From Symsagittifera roscoffensis (Eukaryota; Xenacoelomorpha; Acoela; Convolutidae), in contig NW_026970991.1 of NCBI RefSeq assembly GCF_963678635.1, positions 62,001-126,000 of the forward strand: 64,000 nt of DNA. Reading direction: 5' to 3'. A model generated the notes under the pieces. It saw nothing but the letters and a program-made list of their open reading frames with translations, made no database searches and was not told the origin of the DNA. A program made the translations under genes and the position numbers. Of the stretch, positions 23,405 to 34,889 are shown piece by piece. Each line of letters starts with the position of its first letter. Position 1 is the stretch's first letter.

Positions 23405-24375
23405 AATTGCTATCAAGTGAGGCAAAAATGGTTAATCGAGCTGGTTAATCGAATTAAAGTACGTTAAAACCACTGGAGACTAACAAATTATGTCACTAGC
23501 CGATAACTAAATGTCTGGTACAAAGTAACCGACCTTAGACTTGGAGAAGTGAACAACTGTGTTGTCATAGTATGGCTTTTGGACGAGCTGAAATCGACCA
23601 AACGGATATCTGGTTTAACTAAATCAACGTACTGATTACGACAGAGAATGGATCCAAACGACGCCGCCTTCTCGTGGTGACCTATTGACATTTTGAAAAA
23701 CCAATATATAGCAAGGTTTAGTTTTTTAAAATTAAATCGGGGTGTTTTTAATATTCTTTGCCAATAAGAAATACGTCTGTTTGCGACTAGTACTAGCCAA
23801 TTGATGTAAAATTTCCAAAGCTATCCACGGTTATCAGCTGCATATGTTGGGTCGTTTGTGATTTAACCTTACAATTTTCTCTGTCGCGCATTGCAAGGTT
23901 TTAGTGTCGTGTTTCAGTGTTCATTCTTAACAAATTTTGTCCGGCACATCAGATTCCATGGCAAAATGAGGCAAAAACGTTTAATTCAAGACGAATCTAA
24001 TCGAAATTTCTACCACTTGAAACAAACAAGTGACGTCATTGGCCGATAGTTAACACGCTAGTACAAATAAACCGGCCTTATACGCGAAGAGTTTTTATGA
24101 GTGGGATTTGAGATAAGCTCAAATGAAGCTCCGATCTAATAATTAAAAATACTACGAATGAAAATGATACCAATCAAATTTTTTCATTACGAGCAGGGAA
24201 GCACCCAACCCGTGCTCAAAAGTGGTTGAGACAGTGGTTGAGCTGAGCTGATCAACAGCACTAACACTTCACTACCCAAAGTGTTCCAGCTTTGGTACTT
24301 TTTGACTACACTCATCTCCCATTTTGACTGACCATCCGCGAAGCATTTGGACCGTGCCTTAGGTGCCAATTAAAA
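23405..24375. repeat. Diverged direct duplication, about 550-bp spacing
   Basis: The segment from about 23,405 (GAGGCAAAAATGG, TTAATCGA, AACAAATTATGTCACTAGCCGATA) is repeated from about 23,963 (GAGGCAAAAACG, TTAATTCA, AACAAGTGACGTCATTGGCCGATA). The preceding 21,950/23,756 block belongs to the same larger repeat, so the family unit is probably at least 700 bp. No coding capacity seen. Confidence 0.5.
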
Positions 24376-25140
24376 TAAAATGACGAAAAACTTGAGCCGA
24401 AAAATACGATTTTGCTATCAAAGCCTCATTTTTGACAGGGTATCTTGTATTTGGAGAGATTTCAGTAAATTTTTCACGAAATAAAAAATTCGCAGAATTT
24501 TTCGCCAGGTGTTGCAGATAATTCCGACAAAAGAGCCTTTTATTTCAGGACAGGTTCAAACGGACCTCCTGAATATATAAAAACGACGCGCGTTGGTTCC
24601 AACGTTCGTTCAAAGACTTTTCATGATGCTGAGAAATCTCTAAATTACACGCTAAAATTTTTTTGGCTTCTAAGTGTTAGTGGACGAACATGTGATGTAA
24701 CATTATGGATTTTTCGATGATTTGTGTCTCTAAATGGCGTGAATCAGACTGAGAATCAAGTCAAGCAAAACTACGATTACTCTTGCTTTGTCTATAGCTT
24801 TTGTTTACTACAATTTTGCCGGAAAAACTGTTTTGCTCTGTCAAGGATTGTTGTGATTCTCCTAGTTAATTTAGCTCGGACTAAAAACATGGAGAAAAGT
24901 TTCAAAATGGAATAAAGTATGAACAAACCCAAGTGAAACAGCGAAAATTTTGCTTTAATACTTTTTGCGTTCAATTTCAGATATATACTGTATATTTCAA
25001 CAAAACTAGCTTTAATTTCAAGAAATTTGTTCCCTGATTTTAAATTCAATACGTGTACTTCCTGAATTATAATTCCTACATATATAGATCCTGATTTTAA
25101 TTTTCAACCCTCGCTGTTCTGTAATTTTTATATGGCTTTT
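24376..25140. other. Intergenic, no gene seen
   Basis: AT-rich. A TATAAAAA word lies near 24,576, but no exon follows that I can support. Confidence 0.4.
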
Positions 25141-27190
25141 TGTTCCGACTTTCGATACGAAAGTAACGGAATATTTGTGCTCGTGGTTGGGTTTTTTTTT
25201 CTTCAGACAAATTTCGACCTTTTAACTAGCCATTTTTGACGGAATTTTTTTTATCATTCAAAAGGTATTGTTGTCCTGAGCTCAAATTTGAAAAGATATT
25301 TTACCTGTGATCATTTTTCATAAAGTTATGGGGGTTTAAAGATTGTCATTTTGGCCAATTTGCCAATTTGGGACAATTAACGCGCGATATATTTCGCGCT
25401 ATTAACGCGTAAGCGGAGAGTTAATCCGTCTTAAAATCATTCCAAATTGGTTGAAAGAAGCTTACTTGCCATTTTTGATTTGTTACAAGGAGCGAAATTC
25501 ATCCTTTTACACTTTACATGGCGTGTGGGGGGATGATTTTAATTTAAAAAAATTTTAATAAAAAAAATAATAATTTCATTTTTTTTTACATTTAATTTTT
25601 TAATGTTATTACTGATCCATAAAGCTTTAAAAGGCAGTCGGAACATTCAGGGCTTCACCCTGATACGAGCAGTCTTGTATTATGTTTATTTTCAACAGCT
25701 GCATTTGAGCTTCAGTTTGCCTCAAGCTCAGTATCAGAAAATTTAATGTAACTAATCAATTTTACCATAACTACCCAACAGACAAAGTGAAAGCTATTTA
25801 GATATAGGCTGATAAGTTATTTTGAGTTATAAGATAATGTAAGAGTTATAAAAGATGCAGTTTGTTGAAATTACAACGTTACTGTTGAAATATAATGGTA
25901 GGATTGTTGAAATCAAAAGTCATTTAGCAGCCTTGTTGTTTCAACTTTCGAAGAAAGTGACGGAATATTTGTGCTCGGGGTGTTTTTTTTCTCAATACAA
26001 GTTTCCACTCTTTAACTAGTCATTGCGGATTTTTTTAACGTCATTCAAATAGTATTGTTGTCCTGAGCTCAAATTTGAAAAGATATTTTTACCTGTGATC
26101 ATTTTTCATAAAGTTATGGGGGTTTAAAGATTGCCATTTTGGCCAATTTGCCAATTTGGGACAATTAACGCGCGATATATTTCGCGCTATTAACGCGTAA
26201 GCGGAGAGTTAATCCGTCTTAAAATCATTCCAAATTTGTTGAAAGAAGCTTACTTGCCATTTTTGATTTGTTACAAGGAGCGAAATTCATCCTTTTACAC
26301 TTTACATGGCGTGTGGGGGGATGATTTTTATTTAAAAAAATTTTAATTAAAAAAAATAATAATTTCATTTTTTTTACATTTAATTTTTTAATGTTATTAC
26401 TGATCCATAAAGCTTTAAAAGGCAGTCGGAACATTCAGGGCTTCACCCTGATACGAGCAGTCTTGTCTTATGTTTATTTTCAACAGCTGCATTTGAGCTT
26501 CAGTTTGCCTCAAGCTCAGTATCAGAAAATTTAATGTAACTAATCAATTTTACCATAACTACCCAACAGACAAAGTGAAAGCTATTTAGATATAGGCTGA
26601 TAAGTTATTTTGAGTTATAAGATAATGTTAGAGTTATAAAAGATGCAGTTTGTTGAAATTACAACGTTACTGTTGAAATATAATGGTAGGATTGTTGAAA
26701 TCAAAAGTCATTTAGCAGCCTTGTTGTTTCAACTTTCGAAGAAAGTGACGGAATATTTGTGCTCGGGGTGTTTTTTTTCTCAATACAAGTTTCCACTCTT
26801 TAACTAGTCATTGCGGATTTTTTTAACGTCATTCAAATAGTATTGTTGTCCTTAGCTCAAATTTAAAAAGATCATTTCTCGCAATGTTATGGGGATTTAA
26901 ATATTGCCAATTAGGGACAATTAACGCACGATGTATTTCGTGCTATTAACGGGTAAATGAAGATTTAATCCGCATTGGAATTTGTTTCAAATTGATATGA
27001 GGCTTGATATTTAGTGTATTTATTACTTACCAACATGCGAGATATATCGTATTAATCTTTAAATAGCTTGGGGACGATTTTCAATTATTTTTTTTTTGAA
27101 AAATCTTATCAGTTTTTTTAAAGCGAACACTGCTGTATAGACCTTGAAACGCAGTCGGAACATTTGGGGCTTTGCTCTTATACGAGCAGA
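25141..27190. mobile_element. MITE array, three tandem copies with ~790-bp spacing
   Basis: The first copy begins GTTCCGAC (25,141) and has the inverse word GTCGGAAC near 25,638-25,645, giving 8-bp terminal inverted repeats and an element of about 505 bp. It and its flank are repeated from about 25,945 and again, more diverged, from about 26,735 to 27,190. Each copy holds a striking block, TTAACGCGCGATATATTTCG, which forms a GCGCGA/TCGCGC hairpin and is followed by a second TTAACGCG. No protein is encoded. The first two copies are near identical. Confidence 0.7.
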
Positions 27191-27309
27191 CTTATTATAA
27201 TTAAGATAGTTTTGTTGAAATATACTATTGGAAATTTTCATATTGGATTCAAAAACGTATGGCTCAATTGCTATGTTAATGTATTTCATGACTATAATTG
27301 AGTCATTTT

Positions 27310-27425
27310 GGTAAACCCCCATGGCTTCAAGAAAATTTGATCACAGGTAAAGTATCCTTTAATTTTGAGCTCAGGACAGCAATACTTTTCGATTGATATT
27401 AAAAAATTGCTGGTCAAAAATTTGT
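27310..27425 (-). mobile_element. Inverted fragment of the same MITE
   Basis: The words GATCACAGGTAAA, TTTGAGCTCAGGACAGCAATAC and a following AAATT block are the reverse complement of the left half of the MITE at 25,141. The array and this fragment thus form a loose inverted pair. Confidence 0.6.
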
Positions 27426-29633
27426 CTGGAGAATCTCAAGCAGCTTTTTGAAAGAAATAAATGTGAACGTTTTCACATAATTGATCATGAAAAAAGTATA
27501 ATACCGAAGATTAATTTATCAAAGGGTTGCCTCGATTTTTTTGTCTCATACACCGAGAATTTCATTTTTGCCATGAGGTTACAATAAGCTTCTTGACATG
27601 TGAAATAGATATATGTGAGTCATAATCCGCTAAAAAACGATCTTAAAATATTTTTGTTTAAATATCAAAAATCTCGTTTATAGAAAAATTGCAGAAAATG
27701 ACAAATAGCTGTAGAATGAAAGTTGTTATAAAATGAAACAAGAGTTACTTGCTATTCTATAGCGCTGAACTTTCCGATAACAATTACTGATGCAAAAAAT
27801 ATTTTAAAAAAGAAAGAACGAAAGTCTTTTTATGCTCCTGGGTAACAACTGATAGCTAGATCAGTACAAACTGCCAAGGGCTTTATCAATCCACGATTGT
27901 TTTTAGTCTGATATGATAGTAGTGCCGTGGCCAATTGATAAAGCGCGTGGCTCTCTACATGATCACACAGGGTTTCCAATGTCTTCCGCCTCCTCAAGGT
28001 GGCAAAGCCTCCCCCAGTATGACCCTTAAGTGATTAGAGCCGGGTTCTAATAAGTATGAAATATTTGATACGATATATCATTCGACCCCTATTTGGTATC
28101 TGGTTTTGTGTGGAAAAAAAAATAAAGTTCAAAATAAGCACACCCGAATAAAATGTTCCCAAGAAGAAGCCTCATAGCATTAAAGTGTTTTGGTGTACCT
28201 AAGTAATAAAATAAGGTTTCTTGGCAGTTTTAAAGTTGCTTTAACAAACTAAAATTTGTCTGGTTTGCTTTTTATATTTCCCGTTATCAGTAAAAAAACG
28301 CCAAATATCCGAACGCATGAATTTTTCTCTTCTAAGTCAGGAGCAAGGTGTTCTTGAAACTGTGCTACGATGACTGTTTAAGAACTTGGAAGGACACTAA
28401 AAGAAAAAGATAATTATTAATTGAGGTTTTTCATATGTGTCGCTTTTGAACTCGCACGCAAAAAATAATGCTGCACTCGTTGAAAAAAAAACCGATTCAA
28501 AAGAAGCAAGTGCGTAGCGTCACCAAGCAATTAGATATTTCCATTTGTTCAAAAATTTAAGGTACGCAAATGACTATTTTAGTTAACCGAATTTTTTATC
28601 AATGTCGTTAGAAATTTTTGGTTAATTGAGTTAAGACGATTGGAAATTGGAAATTTTAGCGCCGGTGATAGTGAGCGCGACTAAATTTCATGATCCATAA
28701 ATTTGATCAAATTTTTAATTTTGGACCCCATTTTTTCCAACAATTTTGTTAATTGCTTTTTTAACTAAATTATTTTTTCCGAAATTTTTCCAGCATCCAA
28801 AAAAACGCAAAGTTATCAGATGCAATAATTTTCTCCAGATAAGTCATAACATTAAATTTTGCTCTAATCAGTCGAATGAGCTACTCTTAAGTTAACTTTT
28901 GTAGACTATTTGTATATATAAATAAATGGTAAACTTTAAGGCAAAATTTAATCCCAATTCTTTTTTCCCATTACTTAATTTGGTAAGGCTCTATAGTTGG
29001 TCTGATTTCTGAATTTTAATACAGAAGTCAAGCTTCAGTTCCCTCTAAAACTGCGTTTTCGCCTTAAGTCATTTATTGTTCACAAATTAGTCGTGAAACA
29101 TTTTTTATTTCACTTTTTCCCATCTGACTTTTAAAATGAGTTGTTAAATTAGGCTTTAACGAAAACTAAGACTAAAAGTTTCTCATTTCTAAACGGCTTT
29201 TACGAGCAGAAACTCCTGTGATAATTGAATTTTTGTTAATGCGCACTTTTTTCACCGCTTGATTTTGCCGTAAAATTCATTTAAAAGCGGTGTTTATAGC
29301 AAAAAAAGGCGGCCTCCCGAGTTTTTTGCAACAATTAATAGTTTTTTTTTCAATTTAAATACAAAAAGCTGCAGTAGGGGACGCAATAATTGAGAATTTT
29401 TTCTGTTATATAAAATTTTCTGCTATTTATGATTTATACTTATCATATTTAGATGTTTTTATTAACTCTAAAATAGCGAAGAAAATTACCTCCAAGTTTT
29501 TTAATTGCTATTATTGGCGTCTGTAATTTTTAACGTGCGTTTTTTCAGACTAGTATTGTTACTATTATAATAATAGTCTAATATATCCAATATATTGTCT
29601 ATTATTATCACCATCATCAGGTAGTGGTATAAA
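27426..29633. other. Intergenic, upstream flank of the CCCH gene
   Basis: No gene seen. A tRNA-like segment lies at 27,915-27,985 (GCCGTGGCCAATTGATAAAG followed by a B box-like AGGGTTTCCAATG), probably an old SINE head. Just before the CCCH start codon, at 29,617, the sequence CATCATCAG could serve as a splice or trans-splice acceptor, and TATAAAATG overlaps the start codon. Confidence 0.45.
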
Positions 29634-32600
29634 ATGAACTCCGAAATTGAAGTCGCACTACCTTACAAGAAGAAGCTGTGTAGTAACTTCACGAAAGGGT
29701 CTTGCATCGCCGGACAAGACTGTACGTTTGCTCACGGACAACGAGAACTGAGGAGTTTTGAGAACCCAATCTACAAATCGATGCTGTGTACTTCGTACGA
29801 ACAGGGAGGTATGTAATACTTCTGAACCAAGCTTCTTTTATTGATAGTTCGCGTAATTGACGAGACTGTCCTAGGACTTGATTCAATTGATACTTTTTGT
29901 TTTAAACCTGAGCTCGTTTAGCTTTAACCAATGAGTTCCCCCACCCCCATTTTAGCCATAACTTATTGGGCCCAAAAAAATCCTTACGGTGGCTATAATT
30001 ATCTAGACCGAAGGCTTATAATAGAAAAGTAATGATTTCGATCGTTATCAGATGGTACAGCTGAGATGAGTTTCATTTTATGAGCTAAACCTCTGTTTTC
30101 TTGTTGTTGCAGGTATTTGTCAGATGGGCAATGACTGTCTGCTGGCGCATGGGGAGGGGGAACTGAGGGCTGATGACGTTGTCACCTCAATGGGCGGGGC
30201 GAGTCAGGATGAGAATGTTCCCCCTGTGGGGGCAAAAGGAGGTCAAACTGGACAAACGAAGAAGGGACAGTACAAGGTTAGAATTATTTCTTTAATGCAA
30301 TATTTTTTGGCTTATCCATTTTTGATTACCGTGTTTCAAGAGGTTCCATTAATAGTTATACCCTGAAAAGCTATTTTTATTACACTTGCGGTGGCAAATG
30401 TTTAATTGGAACTATTAGTTTTATAATTCTTGAAATCCCTGTGGTATAAGTTTCAATTCTTGGCAGCGAAAAATTCAACCTCCAAAATTTTATTTGATTA
30501 TCGAATTAATTTTTAATATTTTTAAGAGTGCTCTATGCATCCACTTCGTGAAACACGGCAGCTGCAACATGGACACTAACTGTCAGTTTGCCCACGGGAA
30601 GGAAGAACTAACCAACACTTCTCCACCAGACACAAATGACCCCAAATACAAGACTAAATTGTGCATCCCATTCGAACAGGAGAATTTCTGTCCTAATGGG
30701 GACTACTGTGTGTTTGCCCATGGAAATGGAGAGCTCAAAAGCTTACCCGAGGTTTGAAATATTTTAAACGAGCATCAGGCGTTTTTCGCTGCTCTTTTTA
30801 TGTTAATGTTTTTTGTTACCTTAGGCTCAAAATTGACCTCAAAAAATGCTTGTCAACCAGAGATGCCTGATTAATGTTTTCATTTTATCACACTTGTTTG
30901 CCCTATTTTCCCAGTTCCTTTTGAGTTCCTAATGTTCTCTGAAAGGAGAATATAATCTTGGAAATCCTAGAAGTTAATATGTTGTTTGGTACTTTCATAA
31001 ATTACATTCTTGGACAGAATTTATTTCAAATTCAGGGTTTTAGTCTTTAAAATGCCTGTTTTCGGTGTCCATTTTGGACATAATTTGCTACGAAATTCAG
31101 TGAAATCTTTAATTAGACCAAGAGCAAATGATCAGAACTACCCTCTATGAAACTATCAATATTTGGTTTCAATGACTTACCAATGTTATGCGGATCTGAT
31201 CATTACAGTTGTTCTCAATTGCGCTAAGTTTTGAACTTTGCATGAAAAAGTAAGAAAAGTCCGAGCTTAGTAAAATTTCACACTGATTGTTTCTCGCTGA
31301 GAATGTTTCGCGTCGCTTGAACAATTTTTTTACTCCGGTCATTCAAGAAATAATTCAGTACGATGCAAAACTTAGTGCAGATGAGGAAAACTGGCATTTT
31401 CAGACCTGGCAATTACATAGGTAATTCATTGAAACCAAATTTTACCTAATAAAACCAACAGATAGTTTCATAGATGGTAGCTCTGATCATTTGCTCTTGG
31501 TCCATATAAAAGTTTCACTGAATTTCGTAGAAAATGTTGTCCAAAATGAACACCGAAAGCAGACGTTTTAGAGACTAATATCCTGAATTTTGGCTTTACT
31601 TTGTCCACTAGTGTAGTTGTTCCAACCATTTAAAAAATGCGGTAGAACTTAGTATTCGGGTGTGATTTAGTTTTTTTTGCTTTTTTCACGCAAAATCAGG
31701 TACCACAAATAAGCATCGGAATATGTCGAATTATATAAAATATTAAAGCCCTCTCAGTCGTGATTCGAACGATATTAAAATATTCGGTGTGGAGAAAAAT
31801 TGGCTTGAAATTTTTGATTTTTGTCTAATTTGCTGCTATTAAGGTCAGCGTGCAGGCTTACAATAGCTTATTTACGCTTAATTTAAGACGTGAAAGCCTA
31901 GTTATGCTCAAGAAAAGTTAGTATTTTGTGTTGCTAGCGCCATTTTGGGAATATTTTTTTGTTCATTTTTGTCTTTTTTTTTGCAAACTGCTTCCAAGTG
32001 GCCTATTCAGCTATGACTGTCGAATATGCCTAATTTCTTTTTTTTTCGTTCAGAATTGTTTTTATTACACCACTCAGAGAAAACAACACTATTGGAAAAA
32101 ATGTTGTATTTTTGTGTAGACTATCATCGGAACATTTTGTGGTATTTGCAGTGTAACCTGTAACCGGCTATCCTTGTTTATCATTTTGATTAGGATGACA
32201 AGAAGGGCAAGGCAGCTGCTCTTTACAAGACTAGTCTGTGCAACAACTTCATTAACCTAGGACTGTGCCCCAGTGGGAAGAACTGCTCGTTTGCGCATGG
32301 GAAGTATGAACTGAGACCCATCGGATTTGACGGTAAATTTTTGTACATTTTGCCTAATGCCATTGTTGTTCCGACCATTGAAAATGGGGAGGAACTTTGG
32401 ATTCAGGTGTATTTTTTGTTTTTTTTCCGCGTAAAATCAGCTACCACAATTAATCATCGGACAGGGTTAAGTGGTATATCATATTAAAGCCCTTTCGAGA
32501 CTTTCAAAATTTTCAATTTTTTTCCTCGCAGTGTCGAGAAAAACCGGTTTGAAATTTTTGATTTTTGGCCTAATTTTGAGCTAATTACTAAGGTAGTTAG

Positions 32601-34889
32601 TAATTGCAATAGCTTATTTAAGCTTAATTTATGCCGTGAAAACTTATTCTTACTAAATAGCGCAATTTTGGTAATAAAAAAATTGAAAATTCAAAAAATC
32701 TCCGCAGAATTTTTATTTCGTTTTCCAGTCATTCTTCTTCATAAACTGTTTTGCAATTGACGTATTTTACTATGGTTCTGAAATATGCTCAAGTTCTATT
32801 TTTTCCGTCAGATTTTTTATCACAACATGCAGAAAAAAACGACTTCAATTTGAGAAAACATTTTGTATTTTTTTAAGACTGTGATAATGCGCTAATTGCT
32901 CAGTAACCGGCTACACTTTTTTCATAATTGTTTCCTGCATAATTTTGAATTGTGTTTCTTACTAAGAGTAATGAACTTAGTGAAGACTCTTATATTGTTC
33001 TTGCTGTTTTTTTGTTTGTTTTAAAAGTCTCTAATAACTACAGATGTGCATTCATACATATTGATGCATTTATGAATGCACTCAGCTATATATGCATTTT
33101 TTGAGTTCAATTGAAATTCATCTGCTGAAAGTGACGTAAATAGCACTCTCCAACTACATACGAACGTGGAAATGGTGCGAAACAACGTGAACGATTTCTA
33201 GTTTCGGAAGTGGAGTTTTACTTTAGATTTCAAGCAGAATAAAAATCTTACCTATTGATCCAGTTTTCTCTATTTGGGTTCATGTTATCAAAAAAGGCGC
33301 CAATCATAATTTATTCTAGAAATTCAAAGAGCTTAAAGGGTATCTACTTTTTCTTTGAAGTTCGAAAGTTGAGATTTTGTCAACAAAGTCAGTGTTTTTA
33401 TGTTTACTTGTATTCATTACTCTTTTCCAGTCTTCGATTGGCTATGTTTTATAATTATCGTGTCTTGTTTGAATTTGTGTTCTGCTTTCATTTTGACAAA
33501 CTCGTTAAGAGATCAACCCTTTTTCGATTTTCTTGCCCTAATTGATTTGTTCTTTGTTGATGGTCGTAAGCATCGTTGTACAGGCGATTTCGAGGCAAAG
33601 ATATCCGAGAACCCCAAATGGAAATGTCTAATGTGTAACATCTATGTTCAAACGGGTCACTGCAATCGAGTCAACTGCGACTTCGCTCATGGCGAGCAAG
33701 AACTGAGAAACGAGTATCCTGACAACACGAAGCCAATGAAAGTGAACTACAAGACAGTTTTGTGCAATAACTTCAAATCGAGAGGATACTGCTTCCACGA
33801 AGACGCCTGTAATTTTGCGCATGGAGATCAAGAGCTGAACACGATCAAAGGGATCTTTTTAATCTTCCGAAAACTAAGATTTTTAAATTACAATTAACTC
33901 TCCGACAAATGTATACTTTCTTGTACCTCGGATAAAACTCGAAGTTTTTACCATGATGCTACTTGTTGAAGTTCTGTTTTTAACTCAGTGGCTTTTTTTT
34001 GTATTGACGCTGTACGTTCAACTTCTGTTTTGACGTAGCGGCTACATTTTAAAGAAAATCGACAATTATTTTCTCAGTAAGGGTAGAAAATTTGGCTAAA
34101 ATGAAACGAATATTGGCGAAGGAATTAAAAAGAACCCTCTATTAGACGCGGCGAGTACTCTTAAACTGATGCGGGATGGAAGCGCACTCAGAAAGAGACC
34201 CAAGACTTCGGAGGGTGCGGGCGTATACGGTAGACTTGGTGGCGGTGCCGTAGGTGCGACAGGAGTGACTTCGGCGGCCGAATCATCGTCGGCAGACCAG
34301 AAATTGTTTGCCGAGTTCCTGGCGTTCAAGAAGTTCAAGCAGCAGAGCGACAGTGCTGTTGCAGCAGGTAGTTCTTTATAAGCAATTTGAGTTGATTTAA
34401 ATACATGTTCAACGATCTTGACTGTTTTTGATGTAAATTCATTACAATCTAAAAACCAATCAGATCTCTGAGCTTTAAACTTACTTCATTCAATGAAAAA
34501 AAATATCATAAGGCTTCAATGCGTAGAAGTATGCATATGGCTTCTACCAACTTTTGCACCATTTTCATGGTCCGTTAATCGCTAAGTACTCGATAAGTCT
34601 AATGTTAACAGCTCCTCCAGCTCCGACTCCGGCCCAGTACTACAACTCCACTCCCCAATCTGCAATGAACTCGACTATCTCCTCATACTACACTTCGATT
34701 CTCCCGGGCCCTACTGAAGTATCTAATCATCAGAGCCAGAACCAAGGGCTCTACCATGCGGGTGGCTTCCGAAAGCTGACACAGACTGCTCCTGCTACTC
34801 AGAATCCGAATAATCAGAATGGATTCATGGAGCGACAAAGGCTTCAGTTTAGAGGGCAGCAGGCACAGCAGCCAGAGTTTGCTTATTGA
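29634..34889 (+). CDS. RNA-binding protein with seven CCCH zinc fingers
   Basis: Seven exons join in one frame: 29,634-29,808, 30,113-30,276, 30,527-30,751, 32,194-32,332, 33,584-33,850, 34,146-34,367 and 34,612-34,889, giving 489 residues ending at TGA. Each finger follows a YK-x2-LC lead and ends with FAHG-x2-EL. Spacing is C-X7/8-C-X4/5-C-X3-H; finger 6 has the short X4 and finger 1 the X7. They lie in exons 1, 1/2, 3 (two), 4 and 5 (two). Proteins of the tristetraprolin/unkempt type with such fingers bind single-stranded mRNA and control its stability or translation. The C-terminal 140 residues are Gly/Ala-, Pro- and Gln/Asn-rich (low complexity), as in many mRNP proteins. The intron between exons 5 and 6 has no GT donor; only GG...AG (AAAG|GGATCT) keeps the frame. 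Alternatively the protein ends at 33,897 after a short unrelated tail. Confidence 0.8.
31012..31608. mobile_element. Foldback element in intron 3 of the CCCH gene
   Basis: The left arm (about 31,012-31,225) and right arm (about 31,385-31,608) are inverted copies of each other. For example TACGAAATTCAGTGAAA at about 31,090 matches, in reverse complement, the block near 31,510, and the ACCAAGAGCAAATGATCAGA block near 31,117 matches that near 31,490. Arms of about 200 bp and a loop of about 160 bp would make a long hairpin in the transcript. No coding capacity. Confidence 0.75.
31610..32160 (+). repeat. Intron repeat, copy 1 (partner 32,361-32,940)
   Basis: This block and one in the next intron share, in order, TTGTTCC-ACCATT, AAAATCAG-TACCACAA, ATTAAAGCCCT, TTGAAATTTTTGATTTTTG, CAATAGCTTATTTA-GCTTAATTTA and finally GTAACCGGCTA. 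The two copies flank exon 4. Their left end (TTGTTCCGACC in the second copy) resembles the end of the 25-kb MITE family, so these are more likely two related insertions than one duplicated exon-intron block. Confidence 0.6.
32361..32940 (+). repeat. Intron repeat, copy 2
   Basis: Partner of 31,610-32,160, starting 28 bases after exon 4. It keeps the terminal word GTTCCGACC and ends near GTAACCGGCTACAC. Confidence 0.6.
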
